From contig CAYUJS010000025.1 of assembly GCA_964445105.1 (NCBI GenBank), forward strand, positions 1-26,347: DNA of 26,347 nt. Reading direction: 5' to 3'. A program made the position numbers and the translations under genes. How positions within the stretch are numbered: the stretch's first letter is position 1; every line of letters begins with the position of its first letter. Positions 23,481 to 26,347 of this stretch are shown piece by piece. Source of the stretch: CAWBNS01 sp964445105 (GTDB taxonomy: Bacteria > Chlamydiota > Chlamydiia > Chlamydiales > JAJFMA01). Below the pieces are notes generated by a model, which ran no database searches, was not told where the DNA came from, and saw only the letters and a program-made list of their open reading frames with translations.

Positions 23481-24231
23481 GCGCGGCAACTGAGATCAGT
23501 ACAACGGTAATGTTGTCGAGGCCGCCATGATTCAAAGCAGCCTTCACAAGATTATGCGCGCGCTTTTCCAATTCATGTGGCTGACTCAGGATCATTTTGA
23601 TCTCATCTTGTGAAACCATATCGGTCAAACCGTCGCTGCAGATTAGTAGCAGATCTCCTACCGCAAGCTCATCCATGCCCACAGAGGGCTCTACAATCGG
23701 TTCGGTGCCCATAGCTTTGGTGATGATATTTTTATAAGTAAATTCATCCTTCTGGACCCGCTGCAGAGCGCCCTTTGATCTGAGCTCTTGATACAGCGAG
23801 TGATCGTCTGTTAGCTGCTCTAATTCTCCGCGGCGCAGGCGATAGATGCGGCTATCACCCACGTGGGCGTAGATCAGTTTTTGCTCCCAGCAGAGCACAC
23901 AGCATAGGGTTGTGCCCATGCCCCGCAGGCTCTCATCAGATTTTGCCATCATATAGACGATACGGTTGGCCTCTTCCATCGCCAAGCGCAAGCTAGAGCG
24001 TATGTAGGTCAACGAGTCTCCATCAGCGCTGGCGCGCACCAACTTTTTAGGCAGAAGCTGGCATAAAGCGTTGACAGCTTCGCGCGAGGCTACATCGCCA
24101 GCACGGTGTCCGCCCATGCCGTCCGCCAGTACGTAAAGGCGATGCTCAGCCACTTCGCGCCACACATCTTCGTTTCTTTGCCGCACCGATCCAACATCGG
24201 TAAGGCCAAAGGCAGTTATTCGATAAGGCAT
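23470..24231 (-). CDS. PP2C-family protein serine/threonine phosphatase
   Basis: Mn/Mg-dependent phosphatase of the Stp type, 253 residues from the ATG at 24231. Motifs in order: Arg17-x-Arg-Asn20-Glu-Asp22 (RQRNED), the metal site ADGMGGHRAGDVAS (residues 36-49), VGDSRIYRLR, CSDGLTDMV and the closing GGLDNITVVLI. All core Asp residues for metal binding are present. It likely reverses phosphorylation by Hanks-type kinases, which chlamydiae possess (PknD, Pkn1), but no kinase gene is in this window. A GTG at 24255 would extend it by eight residues. Gene order PP2C then NifS-like is shared with Chlamydia. Confidence 0.94.
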   Translation of the reverse strand: MPYRITAFGLTDVGSVRQRNEDVWREVAEHRLYVLADGMGGHRAGDVASREAVNALCQLLPKKLVRASADGDSLTYIRSSLRLAMEEANRIVYMMAKSDESLRGMGTTLCCVLCWEQKLIYAHVGDSRIYRLRRGELEQLTDDHSLYQELRSKGALQRVQKDEFTYKNIITKAMGTEPIVEPSVGMDELAVGDLLLICSDGLTDMVSQDEIKMILSQPHELEKRAHNLVKAALNHGGLDNITVVLISVAAHES

Positions 24232-24293
24232 TGTTGAGACACCATGATCTGGCACAAAGAGTCATCCATTGAAATTTTTCGTTGCTATTGACT

Positions 24294-24310
24294 GTAGCAG
24301 AATCTGCTGC
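24294..24310. promoter_or_regulatory. Short palindrome upstream of the PP2C gene
   Basis: AGCAGA (24296-24301), one base, TCTGCT (24303-24308), with an outer G/C pair. It lies between the CPBP and PP2C genes, both on the minus strand. It could be an operator or a short stem in the PP2C leader. No regulator is recognised. Confidence 0.25.
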
Positions 24311-24325
24311 ACATCGCCAGTCATT

Positions 24326-25108
24326 TTACAATATACGGGCCAAGCTTAAGGCATTGAACGCTACGTGTAGCCCGATGGGAGCCCAGAGCGAACGTTGCCG
24401 TTCATACAGCCATCCCAAAAATAGCCCTAACACAAACAATGAGGAGAGAATCACCACATTGCTCCAAGCTTGACTGCTGGAAAAGTGGAACAGAGCAAAA
24501 CAGAGAGCTGAAAGCAGCACCGAGCAGGCGCTGTTCATGCGTTTCCTGAAATAGCTTTGCAGAAAACCACGGAACAAAATTTCCTCCACTATGGGGATTA
24601 GCACAGCGACAGAAAAAAGCACCAAAGCCATCTGAAGGGTAGACCCCGTGCTGTCTTTAATGAGGCGCACCGCCAGCTGTTGGTGCGGCGGTTGACCCGT
24701 TGCCCAGCTGATCAGCGACTCGCTATGATGGTTGGCGAGGGCTACTAGCGGGAATGCAGCTAGCCAAGCCACTAGCCCTAGACCGAAATTGCGCAGATGG
24801 GTGTGTTTAGGTTGAGGACCCCAAGACCAAAGCTGCGAGGAGGGCGATTTCCAGGTTTGAGGCAGTACAAAAAACAGTCCAAAAAAACCTCCCGCGATCA
24901 TTACCCACAAGGCGGCCGCTGGGTGCAAAGACAGCTCTTTGCCGGAGAGCTCCTTGAGGTCGAACACTCCCTCCATCAGGGCAGTCGCTACTAATAGCTG
25001 TACCAGCAAATAGGTAAAAAAAGCGGCAGCCACGCTGATGAGCGCGGGACCGCGGCGGTTTGCCTGATCCGGCTGGTGCAAAAAATCAAATGCCAAACGT
25101 AGGCTCAT
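24326..25108 (-). CDS. CPBP-family intramembrane metalloprotease
   Basis: Polytopic membrane protein of the CAAX-protease/bacteriocin-processing (Abi) family, about 260 residues with around seven to eight hydrophobic segments. The catalytic motifs are in the C-terminal half: EExxxR (IVEEILFRGFLQS, about residue 176 from the ATG), then a His in FALFHFSS, and a last His-Asn pair in GLHVAFNAL. Together these are the expected zinc ligands. Function in chlamydiae is unknown; relatives process prenylated proteins or give immunity to bacteriocins. The ATG at 25108 is chosen; an in-frame TTG at 25120 adds four residues. The amphipathic N-terminus has no signal peptide. Confidence 0.88.
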   Translation of the reverse strand: MSLRLAFDFLHQPDQANRRGPALISVAAAFFTYLLVQLLVATALMEGVFDLKELSGKELSLHPAAALWVMIAGGFFGLFFVLPQTWKSPSSQLWSWGPQPKHTHLRNFGLGLVAWLAAFPLVALANHHSESLISWATGQPPHQQLAVRLIKDSTGSTLQMALVLFSVAVLIPIVEEILFRGFLQSYFRKRMNSACSVLLSALCFALFHFSSSQAWSNVVILSSLFVLGLFLGWLYERQRSLWAPIGLHVAFNALSLARIL

Positions 25109-25141
25109 GGCAACAAACAATCCGGGTTAAAAGGTTAAGCG

Positions 25142-25172
25142 ACCTAAAAGCGGCCAGCAGTCGTTTTTAGGT
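25142..25172. other. 11-bp stem-loop upstream of the second Nudix gene
   Basis: ACCTAAAAGCG (25142-25152) pairs with CGTTTTTAGGT (25162-25172), one G-T pair, with a 9-base loop. It is the first of three stems in the 25121-25318 gap. The others are TTGGGC/GCCCAA (25192-25211) and GCGCTTGACG/CGTCAGCGC (25281-25302, one bulged T). No T run follows any of them. Confidence 0.45.
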
Positions 25173-25250
25173 GAGAACTCTTAGGCGGACCTTGGGCAGA
25201 CTGTAGCCCAAGAATCGGGCCTACGTCAATGCCTTCGAAACTCTTGAAGA

Positions 25251-25279
25251 TTGATTTTATAAACGCTAGCTCATATTCT
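25251..25279 (+). promoter_or_regulatory. Candidate promoter of the second Nudix gene
   Basis: TTGATT (25251-25256), a 17-base spacer, TATTCT (25274-25279). The transcript would start near 25286, within or beside the GCGCTTGACG/CGTCAGCGC stem, and reach the ATG at 25319 after the ribosome site GGGAG. Confidence 0.4.
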
Positions 25280-25318
25280 GGCGCTTGACGCTTCGTCAGC
25301 GCATCTGGGAGTAGTTTT

Positions 25319-25783
25319 ATGCAACGTGAATTCACCGCTACTGTGTATATTCTAGATGAAAATAAGGTTCTTCTCGTTCGGCACAAAAAATATGCCAAGT
25401 GGATGCCGCCGGGCGGGCACCTCCTGCCTAACGAACTTCCTCATGAAGCCGCTATTCGCGAAGCTTTGGAGGAAGCTGGCGTAGAGATTGAGATCATTTC
25501 GCAAGAAAATATTTCCCTCCATACAGCAGAAGCGAGAACCATTCCCAGGCCCCACCTTTGCCTGCTAGAGGAGATCCCCACGCATAAAAATCAGTCCGCC
25601 CATCAGCACATAGATATGGTTTATTTAGCTAGGCCTCTGTCTAGGACTAGAGAAAGCAAGGAGGTCCGCTGGTTCAATCGAAACGAAATCGAGAGCTTGC
25701 AATCTGGGGCAGATTTGTTTGAAGATTGCAAACAGCTGCTTTTAGTTGGCGAAAACCCCCTTCTCATAAAAGTTTCGAACTGA
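25319..25783 (+). CDS. Nudix hydrolase
   Basis: 154-residue Nudix protein. The box is complete: Gly33, Glu39, Arg47-Glu48, Glu51-Glu52 and Gly54 (PPGGHLLPNELPHEAAIREA, then LEEAGV). It is not closely similar to the other Nudix protein in this window outside the box. The acidic C-terminal half (EEIPTHKNQSAHQHIDMVYL) resembles proteins that act on nucleoside di- or triphosphates, but the substrate cannot be set from sequence. Start is an ATG with GGGAG eight bases upstream. It precedes the SRP RNA gene by about 20 bases, so the RNA either uses its own promoter inside the 3' end or is co-transcribed. Confidence 0.85.
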   Translation: MQREFTATVYILDENKVLLVRHKKYAKWMPPGGHLLPNELPHEAAIREALEEAGVEIEIISQENISLHTAEARTIPRPHLCLLEEIPTHKNQSAHQHIDMVYLARPLSRTRESKEVRWFNRNEIESLQSGADLFEDCKQLLLVGENPLLIKVSN

Positions 25784-25802
25784 TAAAATCTGTTCTTGTT
25801 GT

Positions 25803-25901
25803 GGCCGGGGACCTCTTGGAATAGAACCGTCTGAACTAGGTCAGAACCGGAAGGTGGCAGCCTTAAGGATTTCGTTCTATGCCTTGAGATTATCTCCGGC
25901 C
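25803..25901 (+). ncRNA. ffs: 4.5S signal recognition particle RNA
   Basis: Small bacterial SRP RNA of about 99 bases. The ends pair (GGCCGG at 25803-25808 with CCGGCC at 25896-25901) and five T follow as terminator. The conserved Ffh-binding domain is present: GGTCAGAACCGGAAGG, then GGCAGCC, matching the E. coli GGTCAGGTCCGGAAGG and AGCAGCC text, with the GGAA tetraloop. It works with Ffh and FtsY to target membrane proteins. A TAAAAT (25785-25790) is a possible -10 box; no good -35. Confidence 0.93.
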
Positions 25902-25920
25902 TTTTTCCCGGGCTTTTTGC

Positions 25921-26347
25921 ATGAACAAGCGAGCCATTTTTGTTGCAGCAACCGGTCAAAACGTAGGCAAAACCACGATCTGCCTTGGGTTAATTGCAGG
26001 ACTGCGCAAACGCTTCTCTTCTGTTGGCTTTATCAAACCTGTGGGTCAGCAACATATCGCCATCAACCAACGCCTTAAAGTCGACAAAGACGCCGTTTTA
26101 TTTCACGAATATTTTCACCTAAGCGCGCGCTATGAAGATATGAGCCCAACTATTATCCCTCAGGGATTTACGCGCGATTTTTTGGATGGCAAGATAGATA
26201 CCTGCAAGATGCAGGAGTGCATCGTCTCTGCTTTTCAGCGAGTTAGTCAGCACAACCGCTACACGGTGGTCGAAGGTACCGGACATGTCGGTGTAGGCTC
26301 AATTATTGGCTTAAGCAATGCCAGAGTAGCGAGTTTGCTTGGCTTAG
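25921..26347 (+). CDS. BioD-like P-loop protein (DRTGG / phosphotransacetylase N-domain type), 3' end outside window
   Basis: Incomplete gene: 142 residues are visible and the frame is still open at the edge. The N-terminus carries a Walker A (FVAATGQNVGKTT, residues 7-19) of the dethiobiotin-synthetase-like fold, followed by GFIKPVGQQ near residue 37 and VVEGTGHVGVGS near residue 121, and SNARVASLLG. This pattern fits the AAA_26 domain found at the N-terminus of some phosphate acetyltransferases and in stand-alone proteins with a DRTGG domain, rather than true BioD. Its ATG is 20 bases after the 4.5S RNA. No ribosome site is strong. The function of the stand-alone form is not established. 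Confidence 0.75.
   Translation, partial: MNKRAIFVAATGQNVGKTTICLGLIAGLRKRFSSVGFIKPVGQQHIAINQRLKVDKDAVLFHEYFHLSARYEDMSPTIIPQGFTRDFLDGKIDTCKMQECIVSAFQRVSQHNRYTVVEGTGHVGVGSIIGLSNARVASLLGL

Noticed and set aside
25144..25398. 84-codon minus-strand frame overlapping the second Nudix gene
   Set aside because: Overlaps a real gene on the other strand and stem-loop DNA; no ribosome site.

Overview
The window reads as a chromosomal segment of an environmental (non-Chlamydiaceae) member of the Chlamydiae. Two gene blocks carry this inference. One is lnt-lpxC-fabZ-lpxA-fmt (896-6080), which I recall as the order of C. trachomatis CT534-CT530. The other is the PP2C phosphatase/NifS-like pair (22341-24231), like CT259/CT258. 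A complete cyoABCDE quinol oxidase operon and a ferritin point to a chlamydia-related symbiont of protists or animals rather than to the reduced Chlamydiaceae. This is drawn from gene content and order, not from a database search.

Layout, left to right. An unrecognised 235-aa protein is followed by lnt and then the lipid A / fatty acid / initiator-tRNA operon lpxC-fabZ-lpxA-fmt. Next come tRNA-Leu(UAG), a Nudix hydrolase overlapping a frameshifted helical gene, and ferritin. The 880-bp accessory gap 7766-8644 holds an antitoxin-type HTH gene killed by one amber codon, 52-bp tandem repeats that look like the end of an IS21-type element, and terminators. Then come a Bcr/CflA-type MFS pump, a BioY/BPL_N biotin pair behind tRNA-Asn, a divergent 992-aa M16C (PreP-like) protease, a standalone RlmK-type rRNA methyltransferase, and prfC (RF3). 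The minus strand then carries cyoABCDE, a NifS-like enzyme, a PP2C phosphatase and a CPBP membrane protease. The right end holds a second Nudix hydrolase, the 4.5S SRP RNA, and the start of a BioD-like/DRTGG-type P-loop protein cut by the window edge.

How the genes work together. Lnt, LpxC, FabZ and LpxA serve the outer membrane. Fmt, PrfC, RlmK, the two tRNAs and SRP RNA serve translation and secretion. CyoA-E form a terminal oxidase with its own heme O synthase. BioY with BPL_N suggests biotin scavenging. Genes are tightly packed: many 4-bp ATGA/GTGA overlaps and three convergent pairs that overlap or abut.

The most interesting material is small. It comprises two broken genes absent from a simple ORF reading (HTH antitoxin, helical partner of the Nudix gene), a BioY/BPL_N operon whose second product has no known bacterial role, substitutions at the quinol site of CyoB and the PLP site of the NifS-like enzyme, and several strong stem-loops in leaders. 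I see no CRISPR array, no intact transposase, and no clearly new multi-gene system.
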